64,000 bases of DNA, taken from assembly GCF_003458715.1 (NCBI RefSeq), contig NZ_QRVI01000004.1, forward strand, positions 1-64,000, read 5' to 3'. This document shows positions 18,270-25,412 of the stretch, in pieces. Numbering within the stretch: the first letter of the stretch is position 1; every line of letters begins with the position of its first letter. A model generated the notes under the pieces. That model saw only the letters and a program-made list of their open reading frames with translations. It searched no databases and was not told the origin of the DNA. The position numbers were made by a program, and so were the translations under genes. This stretch comes from Eubacterium sp. AF22-8LB (GTDB lineage: Bacteria; Bacillota_I; Bacilli_A; Erysipelotrichales; Erysipelotrichaceae).

Positions 18270-18813
18270 TTTTATTATTTTAGCTTCAACTCTATTATTA
18301 ACTGGATGTGGAAATAGTGAATTAGAAATCACACAAAACGATATTTTAGAAGTGGCAAGAGATGATGCGAATGCCACTAAAAAAGAATGTTCGAATGTAT
18401 CGATTCAAGAAGAAAAGAAATACTATACAGTAAGTTTTGATACAAATACTGGATCTTATGAATATAAGATTGGTAAAGATGGTATTATACAAGATCGCAA
18501 TTATAAACGTAAAAGTGATGAAGAAGAGGTAGCAGAACCAGAAAAAACTACAGCTCCTGTTGAAACAAATTCGGAAGAAACTAAAAAAGAAGAAAAAAAA
18601 GAATCAAAGACTTCATTTGATGCGAATCAGCAACAGGCAATAAATGCAGCTCTTGCTAATGCGGGACTTGGACAAGATGATGTAACAGATATTGGATGTA
18701 CTTTAGATGAAGCCACACAACAATATACAGTTACGTTTACTTTCCAAGATATTCATAATACGGCAATGGTTGATGTAGCTACATTCACTGTATTATCTTC
18801 TATCCAGAGTTAA
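18244..18813 (+). CDS. Lipoprotein with PepSY-like repeats
   Basis: A 189-aa predicted lipoprotein: basic start, hydrophobic FIILASTLLL and lipobox LLTGC, giving lipid attachment at the cysteine. Two regions resemble PepSY folds: residues about 33-80 (VARDDANATKKE...YEYKIGKDG) and about 120-180 (AALANAGLGQDDVTD...YTVTFTF), joined by an acidic/lysine-rich linker. PepSY domains often modulate enzymes at the cell surface; the target here is unknown. ATG 18244 is chosen from GGAGGAG at 18231-18237, which lies inside the kinase gene, so the two overlap out of frame. A terminator follows directly. Confidence 0.75.
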   Translation: MVKRRKRNSFIILASTLLLTGCGNSELEITQNDILEVARDDANATKKECSNVSIQEEKKYYTVSFDTNTGSYEYKIGKDGIIQDRNYKRKSDEEEVAEPEKTTAPVETNSEETKKEEKKESKTSFDANQQQAINAALANAGLGQDDVTDIGCTLDEATQQYTVTFTFQDIHNTAMVDVATFTVLSSIQS

Positions 18814-18821
18814 TATTCGAT

Positions 18822-18882
18822 AAAGAAAAGAACACTTTATGATTAACGCTTACATAAAGATTTGTCCTTTTCTTTTTTTTTT
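18822..18882 (+). terminator. Intrinsic terminator after the first chain-length module
   Basis: Left arm 18822-18842 pairs with right arm 18853-18875. The inner CTTTATG/CATAAAG is perfect and the outer AAAGAAAAG/CTTTTCTTT extends it. A run of T ends at 18882. The right arm contains the -35 of the next promoter, so one segment both ends and restarts transcription. Confidence 0.75.
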
Positions 18883-18890
18883 AGTATAAT
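18862..18890 (+). promoter_or_regulatory. Sigma-A promoter for the second sugar transferase operon
   Basis: TTGTCC at 18862-18867 and TATAAT at 18885-18890 are separated by exactly 17 nt. The start of transcription would be near 18897, ahead of the GGAG at 18904-18907 used by the next gene. A TTG in the -35 opens a longer frame, which must be disregarded as a gene start. Confidence 0.8.
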
Positions 18891-18918
18891 GAGTAGGTCA
18901 TATGGAGTTGATGATTTA

Positions 18919-20280
18919 ATGTCAAAAATAGGAACTTTAAAAATAACAATCGAATTTGTTTTTTTTATGTTTATTATTCAATTTAGTGGATACAATTTAG
19001 AAACTTGTTGGAAATTATGTATATTATATTTTTTGATGCAATTATTGATTGGAAGATATCAAGGAAAAGTCTTGTTAATATATGATGAAATACGTTTAAT
19101 TATTTTAAGTCATATTGGATTTTTTATTGGAAGCTTTCTTGTTTTCCCAATCAGTACTTGGACTATAAAGAAATTTTTTGGGTTTGTTTTATTAACTGTT
19201 GTTTTGTTTGTGTTTGCTGGTGTAAATTCAAGATATTCACATAAATTACTTCGAAGATGGTTTAAACATAATACATTAATTGTTGGTGTTGGTCATACAG
19301 CTGAGAAATTAGGTATGGTTTGTCATGGCAATAGCTATTCTTTATTGGATGTAATTGGATATGTGAATTGTAATAAGTCAGAAAGAATTAAAAATGTAAA
19401 TCAGGAACAAATTGTAGATGTCAATAAAACATATGATTTAGATGCAGTAGATTCAATTATACAATCAAAACATATTGAAACTGTTTTGATTGCAATTCCA
19501 GAATTGGATAGTGATGATTTGAATGCTGTATTTAAAACATTCAAAAATAAAGTAGATGCGATTAAATACTTACCTCAAATTAATGGCTTAGTAACATTTG
19601 ATACAAAGGCTGAAGATTTTGATGGAGTACTAATGATTTCTAATTCACGTGGACTATATCATTTTGGTTCTCATGTATTAAAACGATTATTGGATATTTG
19701 TGCAGGTTTATGTGGAATGCTTCTTTTAATCCCATTGACAATATTTGTGTTTGTTAAGAATCGTAAAGAAGGAGATAAAGGCCCTATTTTCTTTACGCAG
19801 AATCGCATAGGTAAAAATGGAAAAGAATTTAAAATGTATAAATATCGTTCCATGGTTATGAATGCAGATAAAATTTTAGAAGATTTAATGGCATCAGATT
19901 CTGCCATTCGTGAAGAGTATACTAAGAATAAAAAATTGGTAAATGATCCACGTATTACAAGTGCAGGTAAATTTTTACGTGAAAAGAGCTTGGACGAATT
20001 TCCACAGTTTATTAACGTATTGCTTGGACAAATGTCTTTAATTGGTCCTAGACCTTATTTACCAAGAGAAAAAGAAGATATGGGGAATTATTACTATGAT
20101 GTAATTGCAACTAAACCAGGAATCACCGGTATGTGGCAAACACATGGAAGAAGTGATGTGGATTTTGAACATCGCTTAGTATTGGATGAGTACTATTATA
20201 GAAACTGGTCTTTTTGGTTGGATGTTACATTATTATTTAAGACTGTAAAACAAGTTCTTTATGGACATGGAGCAGTATAG
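18919..20280 (+). CDS. Undecaprenyl-phosphate sugar-1-phosphate transferase, full length
   Basis: A 453-aa initiating glycosyltransferase: N-terminal hydrophobic helices (IEFVFFMFIIQF, LIILSHIGFFIGSFLVF and others), a Rossmann-like middle (TLIVGVGHTAEKLG) and the C-terminal sugar transferase domain with GPIFFTQNRIGKNG, YRSM, DEFPQFINVLLGQMSLIGPRPY and KPGITGMWQTHGRS. It resembles the transferase at 34-1149, so the region encodes two initiating enzymes. ATG 18919 is chosen because the promoter's -10 at 18885-18890 excludes earlier starts and GGAG lies 11 nt upstream. It leads a second unit with a Wzz and a kinase homologue. Confidence 0.9.
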   Translation: MSKIGTLKITIEFVFFMFIIQFSGYNLETCWKLCILYFLMQLLIGRYQGKVLLIYDEIRLIILSHIGFFIGSFLVFPISTWTIKKFFGFVLLTVVLFVFAGVNSRYSHKLLRRWFKHNTLIVGVGHTAEKLGMVCHGNSYSLLDVIGYVNCNKSERIKNVNQEQIVDVNKTYDLDAVDSIIQSKHIETVLIAIPELDSDDLNAVFKTFKNKVDAIKYLPQINGLVTFDTKAEDFDGVLMISNSRGLYHFGSHVLKRLLDICAGLCGMLLLIPLTIFVFVKNRKEGDKGPIFFTQNRIGKNGKEFKMYKYRSMVMNADKILEDLMASDSAIREEYTKNKKLVNDPRITSAGKFLREKSLDEFPQFINVLLGQMSLIGPRPYLPREKEDMGNYYYDVIATKPGITGMWQTHGRSDVDFEHRLVLDEYYYRNWSFWLDVTLLFKTVKQVLYGHGAV

Positions 20281-20295
20281 AAGGAAATAGGAAAT

Positions 20296-20934
20296 ATGAA
20301 CAATGATTATTTAAATGATGAAATGGAAATTGATTTATTAGAATTATTGAAAGCTTTATTAAAAAATAGTAAGAAGATTTTAATTTGTACATTCGTTTGT
20401 GGAATGGTTGCGTTCGTATTATCAGCATTTATTTTACCAAAAAGTTATGTTTCAAGCACTGACATTACTATACATCCTCAAGGAGAATTGTTAGATTATA
20501 CTTCTTATTTAGTTGGGGATAGAGTACTTAATGATGTTGGTTCTAAATTGAAAATGGATAGTTCAAGTTTAAATGAATCAATTGTCGTAACTAGAGATTC
20601 AAATAATTCTTACAATTATAATATTGCAGTTACTACAAGTGATCCTAACTTATCTTATAAAGTTGTCAATGAAGTGATAAAAGCTTTTGAAAAAGAATTA
20701 AGTGGTGAATTAAATCTATATGGTATTACGACCTTAAACGAGGCGCAAGTGAATAATGTTCCTGTAAGTCCAAATGTGAAAAAAAATACTATAATAGGAG
20801 TTTTAGTTGGTTTTACAATTGGTGTGGCTTATTTTGTTCTTTGTTTCTTGTTTGATAAACACTTTAAAAATAAAGATGAGGTAGAGGCATATTTAGGTGT
20901 GGATGTCTTGGCAGAAATACCAGTAAATAAGTAA
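20296..20934 (+). CDS. Second Wzz/CpsC-type co-polymerase
   Basis: A 212-aa protein with the same two-helix layout as the copy at 16076: TM1 ILICTFVCGMVAFVLSAFIL, an extracellular region, then PVSPNVKKNTIIGVLVGFTIGV as the TM2 approach. It ends with VDVLAEIPVNK, matching the cytoplasmic end of its homologue. It begins 16 nt after the second sugar transferase and precedes a BY-kinase homologue by 24 nt. No phosphatase gene accompanies this copy. It probably scaffolds the kinase-like partner or forms mixed complexes with the first set. Confidence 0.85.
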   Translation: MNNDYLNDEMEIDLLELLKALLKNSKKILICTFVCGMVAFVLSAFILPKSYVSSTDITIHPQGELLDYTSYLVGDRVLNDVGSKLKMDSSSLNESIVVTRDSNNSYNYNIAVTTSDPNLSYKVVNEVIKAFEKELSGELNLYGITTLNEAQVNNVPVSPNVKKNTIIGVLVGFTIGVAYFVLCFLFDKHFKNKDEVEAYLGVDVLAEIPVNK

Positions 20935-20958
20935 TTGAATGAAATAGGAGAATAATAA

Positions 20959-21579
20959 ATGGAACGTAATATATCGAGCAGCTCAGCGTATCGTAAGCTG
21001 CGTACAAATGTCGAGTATAATGAAAAACATCCACATATGCATAGTATTTGTTTGACTAGTGTAAATCATGGTGCTGGTACAACAACTGTTGCGTGTGAGT
21101 TAGCCACGGCTTTTGCGGCCAATCGTCCAAAGGTTTTATTAATTGATGCGGATATTAATAAGCCACAGGTACATAATCACTTTGAAATTAAAAATGAAGT
21201 AGGGCTTACGGAAATATTAGATAAAAAGGATTATGTGAATTACGAAAAGTATACATCAAAGTTTGAGGAAGAATACTCTGATAATGTATTATATGTGATG
21301 AGAGCAGGTAGTAATTTAAAACATCCAATTGATTTATTGAGTGGACAAGATTTTAAAGAATTCATGGAAATTATGAAAGCGGAATTTGATTTTATAATTA
21401 TTGATTGTCCTAGCTTAGAAGATTCAAGTGATGTAATTCCAGTCAGTCATGTAGTGGATGGCACAATATTAGTTATCTCATTGCCGGAAACAGAGAAAAA
21501 ATTAGCGAAAGAGTCTATAGAACGTCTAAAAAGAAATGGTGCTGCCATTGTGGGTACTATATTAAATAAAGTGGAATAG
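20959..21579 (+). CDS. BY-kinase homologue with degenerate Walker A, probably inactive
   Basis: A 206-aa CpsD-like protein. It aligns with the kinase at 17550, but the Walker A reads NHGAGTTTVAC: the invariant lysine is threonine (T41). Walker A' (VLLIDADINKPQ) and Walker B (FIIIDCPS) are kept. The protein stops at ILNKVE, so it also lacks the C-terminal tyrosine cluster. Missing catalytic lysine plus missing substrate tail suggests a pseudokinase that binds Wzz or the active kinase, rather than random decay, because the frame is intact. It ends inside a strong terminator. Nucleotide binding through other residues cannot be ruled out. Confidence 0.83.
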   Translation: MERNISSSSAYRKLRTNVEYNEKHPHMHSICLTSVNHGAGTTTVACELATAFAANRPKVLLIDADINKPQVHNHFEIKNEVGLTEILDKKDYVNYEKYTSKFEEEYSDNVLYVMRAGSNLKHPIDLLSGQDFKEFMEIMKAEFDFIIIDCPSLEDSSDVIPVSHVVDGTILVISLPETEKKLAKESIERLKRNGAAIVGTILNKVE

Positions 21580-21600
21580 GCTAGAACCTATTCCTTTTTT
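21573..21600 (+). terminator. Intrinsic terminator
   Basis: GGAATAGG (21573-21580) and CCTATTCC (21587-21594) form a perfect 8-bp stem with a 6-nt loop, followed by TTTTTT. The stop codon of the BY-kinase homologue lies within the left arm. Confidence 0.9.
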
Positions 21601-21635
21601 GTAGTAAAATAGAAAAGCATGAGGAGATTTTTATT

Positions 21636-23141
21636 ATGAGAAAAGATAAAAAACAAAATAAAGTTGGAAAAGTGTTTGGTATTATATTCTCAATTATATT
21701 GCTTGCGACAACAATGTATTTGTTATTTAACATTATTAAATTGAATATTTTACCTTCACAATTATTATTCTTAGTAACTATTTTATTTGTGTTATTGGAT
21801 TTTATTTTTATATTGCTGTTATGTTTTGCAACTAAAGGTATTGTTTCAAAGCTTATTTGTATCATTATTTCCTTAGTGATTTCACTAGGATCTTGTGTGG
21901 GTGGCTACTATATGTCAAAAACAGGTGGTTTACTTTCAAATATCACAAATGTAGCGAAACATTCAAAGAATACCGTTAGTGTTGTCGTTAAGGAATCAAG
22001 TGATTTGAAAAAGAAAGCTGATCTTGCAGGTCATAGTATTGGTACACTAGCTAATATTAATACAGTAGGTTCTAAAAAGGTAATTAAGGAATTAAATAAT
22101 TCTGGAATTCAAATGGAACAAAAAGAATATGGTAGCTTAACAGAAATGTTAGAATCTTTCTATAGTGGGGAAGTGGATTCTATTGTGATTAGTGAATCTA
22201 GTCGTAGTCAGATTACAGACATTGATGCATATAAAGATTTCGACAACAATACTCGTGTTGTATACCAAACTTCTTACAAGGTTGAAAATACAGATAAGGC
22301 AAATGCAGTAAGTAATATTACGAGTACTCCATTTAATGTGTTGATTTCTGGATCGGATACTCGTGGTGGATTTGATGAAAATGGTCGTAGTGATGTAATC
22401 ATGGTGGCAACTGTGAATCCTAAGACTGGAACAATCTTATTAACTTCTGTTCCTCGTGACTTCTATGTAACTACAGCTTGTGATGCGGGAGATGGCTGTA
22501 TGGAAGGTCAATTGGATAAGATTACACATACTGGTATTCATGGTACCAATACAACGAAGCGTACTGTAGAAAAATTATTAGGTATTGAAATCAACTATAC
22601 ATTTAAAGTTGGATTTGATACGGTAACTGAACTTGTTGATGCGGTTGGTGGAATTGATGTAAATGTTGCTCCTGGTTATGCTGTAGATAGTTTTTTGATG
22701 ATTCCGTCATTTAGTGTCCATGAAGGTGTTAATCATTTGAATGGTGAACAAGCATTGGCTTATGCTCGTGAACGTTATGCATATAGTGAAGGGGATCGTC
22801 AACGTACAAAGAACCAACAGCAAGTTCTAATGGGTATTGTAGATAAGATTACAAGTCCTGCTATTGTGACTAACTATGCTTCTATTATGGATAGTATGGC
22901 AAATACATTCTCAACTACAATGAGTAATGATGAGATTTCTGATTTAATTAAATATCAATTGAATAAGAATCCAAAATGGAAGATGGAACAGTATATGGTA
23001 AATGGTACGGGAGATACATTAATGTGTGCTGAGCTTGGTGATGCTGCTTATGTAATGGTTCCTGATCAAGGTACAGTAACAACAGCTAAAGACAAAATTA
23101 ATGCTGTTCTTGCTGGTAAATCAGCGGAGGATGTAGAGTAA
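21636..23141 (+). CDS. LCP (LytR-CpsA-Psr) family glycopolymer ligase, paralogue 1
   Basis: A 501-aa membrane protein that probably transfers lipid-linked glycopolymer to peptidoglycan outside the cell. Three N-terminal helices span residues about 10-90, placing the rest outside. Residues about 110-215 form a domain resembling a small solute-binding fold (VSVVVKESSDL, AGHSIGTLANINTVGSKK, SGEVDSIVISESSRS). The LCP domain then has SGSDTRG, SDVIMVATVNPKTG, TSVPRDFYV, DKITHTG and GEQALAYARERYAYSEGDRQR with its conserved Asp and Arg residues. Unlike paralogues 2 and 3 it has no tyrosine-rich tail. It lies between two intrinsic terminators. Confidence 0.9.
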   Translation: MRKDKKQNKVGKVFGIIFSIILLATTMYLLFNIIKLNILPSQLLFLVTILFVLLDFIFILLLCFATKGIVSKLICIIISLVISLGSCVGGYYMSKTGGLLSNITNVAKHSKNTVSVVVKESSDLKKKADLAGHSIGTLANINTVGSKKVIKELNNSGIQMEQKEYGSLTEMLESFYSGEVDSIVISESSRSQITDIDAYKDFDNNTRVVYQTSYKVENTDKANAVSNITSTPFNVLISGSDTRGGFDENGRSDVIMVATVNPKTGTILLTSVPRDFYVTTACDAGDGCMEGQLDKITHTGIHGTNTTKRTVEKLLGIEINYTFKVGFDTVTELVDAVGGIDVNVAPGYAVDSFLMIPSFSVHEGVNHLNGEQALAYARERYAYSEGDRQRTKNQQQVLMGIVDKITSPAIVTNYASIMDSMANTFSTTMSNDEISDLIKYQLNKNPKWKMEQYMVNGTGDTLMCAELGDAAYVMVPDQGTVTTAKDKINAVLAGKSAEDVE

Positions 23142-23170
23142 GGGTCAATGATCCTTACTTTTTTTATTTT
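23137..23170 (+). terminator. Intrinsic terminator
   Basis: AGTAAGG (23137-23143) pairs with CCTTACT (23153-23159) around a 9-nt loop and is followed by a long T-rich stretch. It ends LCP paralogue 1, whose stop codon lies in the left arm. Confidence 0.8.
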
Positions 23171-23212
23171 TTGTAAGGTGTATACTGTTTGTAGAAGTGA
23201 GGCGTTATTATT

Positions 23213-23575
23213 ATGGAAACAAAGGAATACATTGAGAATCGAATTAATACGAAGATTCGTGAGTATGAGGGATTGAGTCGTAAATATCATAACGCGCATA
23301 TTGGAATTCAGATTGCGTGTTTTTGTTGTTTATTTGGTTGTATTGTATTAAATGTACTTTACTTGATCTTACCTATTGTATGGTTTGTTTTGGGTAGTGT
23401 TGTTTTAGTTGTGGCAAGTTTATTCTTACTTTTCTTTGATGTGTTGAATGAATTTTCTAATAAGGCTTCATCTTATAAATATAAGGCTTCTATGTTGAGT
23501 TACGAGAAGAATTTGTACTTGGGAAAATCAAATAATTTTGAAGCTTTTTCCTATCGTTGTGAACATTTTATGTAG
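23213..23575 (+). CDS. Small two-helix membrane protein, SLATT/DUF4231-like
   Basis: A 120-aa protein: a polar N-terminal helix (YIENRINTKIREYEGLSRKYHNAH), two adjacent transmembrane helices at about residues 32-54 and 58-80, and a C-terminal helix SNKASSYKYKASMLSYEKNLYL. That layout, with a Y-x-Y-K-A...L..E..LY pattern after the helices, fits the DUF4231/SLATT superfamily, which has been proposed as pore-forming effectors in conflict systems. No partner nucleotide-signalling gene is seen. It is a separate unit with its own perfect terminator, set between LCP genes. Family assignment is by pattern only. Confidence 0.6.
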   Translation: METKEYIENRINTKIREYEGLSRKYHNAHIGIQIACFCCLFGCIVLNVLYLILPIVWFVLGSVVLVVASLFLLFFDVLNEFSNKASSYKYKASMLSYEKNLYLGKSNNFEAFSYRCEHFM

Positions 23576-23597
23576 ACAATTGTGTCTACATTTTTTT
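23571..23597 (+). terminator. Intrinsic terminator
   Basis: TGTAGACA (23571-23578) and TGTCTACA (23583-23590) are perfect arms with a 4-nt loop, followed by seven T. The stop codon of the SLATT-like gene is in the left arm. Confidence 0.9.
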
Positions 23598-23603
23598 GTG
23601 AAT

Positions 23604-23633
23604 TTGCCAAGTAATGGTAAATTATTATATAAT
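23604..23633 (+). promoter_or_regulatory. Sigma-A promoter for LCP paralogues 2 and 3
   Basis: TTGCCA at 23604-23609, an 18-nt spacer and TATAAT at 23628-23633. It lies directly after a terminator and 43 nt before the next ATG, so LCP 2 and 3 form an independent operon. Confidence 0.72.
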
Positions 23634-23676
23634 ATGAAATTGTGAGCTACAAAAAAGATATAGGAGATTATTTTTT

Positions 23677-25404
23677 ATGCCTAAAAATGATGTAGAGCTT
23701 TCTAAGAAAGTAAAAAAGAAAAAAAGGAAAAATAGAAGGTTAATTAGTAAGTTTTTAACTTTATTTATATTTATAGCTTCGGGCTTACTAATTTATCAGA
23801 TTGTAAGATTGAACTTATTGCCTATGAATTTGATTATTGTAGTATCCTTATTGTTAGTGATTCTAGCTTTATTGGTTACTTTAATAATGAATTTCAAGGC
23901 AAAGAAGTTTTTTGGTCGTTTTATCATGGGGTTGATTGCACTTTGTATGTGTGTCAGTCTTGGTTATGGCAATTATTTTATATATAAGACCAAGGATACG
24001 TTTGATGTAGTAACAAGTCTTGCGGATAAAAAGGCAACGACAACTTCGGTTATTGTCATGAAGGATTCGAATATTAAAAAGGCGAAGGGATTAAAGAATA
24101 AAACGATTGGTACTGTTTTAAAGATGGATAAAAAGGCAACGAAGCGTACTCTCAAAGCGTTGTCCGATGAGAATGTGAAGTATTCAACAGAGGATTATTC
24201 GAATTTGGATGAATTGGTGGATGCTTTATATGATGGTGACATAGATGCGATTTGTTTAAATGAAAAGTATCGTGACATTTTGCACGAAACAGAGGAGTAT
24301 TTTACGTTTAATACGAAGACTAAGGTTGCTTATCAAAATACGCATTATGAGCCTCGTGAAGTTCAGGATAATGATAGTAATCCAGTCAATGATATTACGA
24401 AGGATGCATTTACGGTTTTAGTAAGTGGAAATGATTCGTATGGTACTTTGCAGTCAGGGAATACGCGTAGTGATGCCAACTTATTATTAACGGTAAATCC
24501 GAAAAAGGGAACGATTCTAATGACGAGTGTTCCTCGTGATTATTATGTGGATCTTCCTTGTGTTGAGGATGGTGGTTGTCCTGTAGGAAGCAAGGATAAA
24601 TTAACGCATACAGGTTTATATGGCATTAAGAGTACGGAAAAGGCAATTGAAGATACTTTGGGAATTAAGATTAATTATAATGTTCGCATTAATTTCTCGA
24701 GTGTTGTGAATTTAGTAGATGCCTTGGATGGTATTGATTTGGATGTTAAAGAGGGCGAGCAATGTGATATTTTGTATGCGAACATGCAGCCTGGTTTAAG
24801 TGTTGGTAAGCATCATGTGGATGGTGAAACGGCTCTAGCTTTTGCACGTGAAAGACATGCGTATGCGGATGGGGATAATCAGCGTGTTAAGAACCAACAA
24901 AAGGTGTTTAAGGCTATTTTCAAGCGTATTGTTTCACCTAAGATGATCACAAACTATGGAAAGTTCATGGATGCGTTGGCCGTTGCGTTTGAAACAAATT
25001 TATCGGGTGATGAAATCAGTGATTTTGTGAAGTATGAATTACAGAGCATGCCAGACTGGAAGTTTGAATCGTATTCTATTTCTGGGGATGGTGGAAATGA
25101 ATTCTGTTATATTGCACAGACATATACTTCTGTAACCTATCAAAATGAAGCTATGAATAAGATTGCTCGTTTAAAGATCAATGCGGTATTAAAGGGCAAA
25201 AGTTCAAAATCTGTAAAGGATGATTCAGTGGATACAGTTGTTCAACAAGAACCAGCTGTTGAAGAACAACCGACTCAGGATTATTCTACTAACTATTATG
25301 AGCCATATGTACCGGAAAATACGTATACATATGATGATTCGTCTTATTATGACCAAAGTGATTATTATGCTCCAGAACAGGGGTATGATGACACGAACTA
25401 CTAA
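23677..25404 (+). CDS. LCP family glycopolymer ligase, paralogue 2, with tyrosine-rich tail
   Basis: A 575-aa protein with a lysine-rich cytoplasmic start, three membrane helices, a solute-binding-like domain (TTSVIVMKDSNIKKAKG, IGTVLKMDKKATKR, DGDIDAICLNEKYRD) and the LCP catalytic domain (SGNDSYG, SDANLLLTVNPKKG, TSVPRDYYVD, DKLTHTG, GETALAFARERHAYADGDNQR). After residue about 510 comes an acidic tail with many tyrosines (YYEPYVPENTYTYDDSSYYD), predicted to lie outside the cell. Paralogue 3 starts 8 nt after its stop. It probably attaches a glycopolymer to the wall. Confidence 0.9.
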   Translation: MPKNDVELSKKVKKKKRKNRRLISKFLTLFIFIASGLLIYQIVRLNLLPMNLIIVVSLLLVILALLVTLIMNFKAKKFFGRFIMGLIALCMCVSLGYGNYFIYKTKDTFDVVTSLADKKATTTSVIVMKDSNIKKAKGLKNKTIGTVLKMDKKATKRTLKALSDENVKYSTEDYSNLDELVDALYDGDIDAICLNEKYRDILHETEEYFTFNTKTKVAYQNTHYEPREVQDNDSNPVNDITKDAFTVLVSGNDSYGTLQSGNTRSDANLLLTVNPKKGTILMTSVPRDYYVDLPCVEDGGCPVGSKDKLTHTGLYGIKSTEKAIEDTLGIKINYNVRINFSSVVNLVDALDGIDLDVKEGEQCDILYANMQPGLSVGKHHVDGETALAFARERHAYADGDNQRVKNQQKVFKAIFKRIVSPKMITNYGKFMDALAVAFETNLSGDEISDFVKYELQSMPDWKFESYSISGDGGNEFCYIAQTYTSVTYQNEAMNKIARLKINAVLKGKSSKSVKDDSVDTVVQQEPAVEEQPTQDYSTNYYEPYVPENTYTYDDSSYYDQSDYYAPEQGYDDTNY

Positions 25405-25412
25405 GGAGTCTT

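Noticed and set aside
18862..18918. TTG 18862 as start of the second sugar transferase
   Set aside because: It lies in the -35 of a perfect promoter; the transcript would start after it, and ATG 18919 has a ribosome site.
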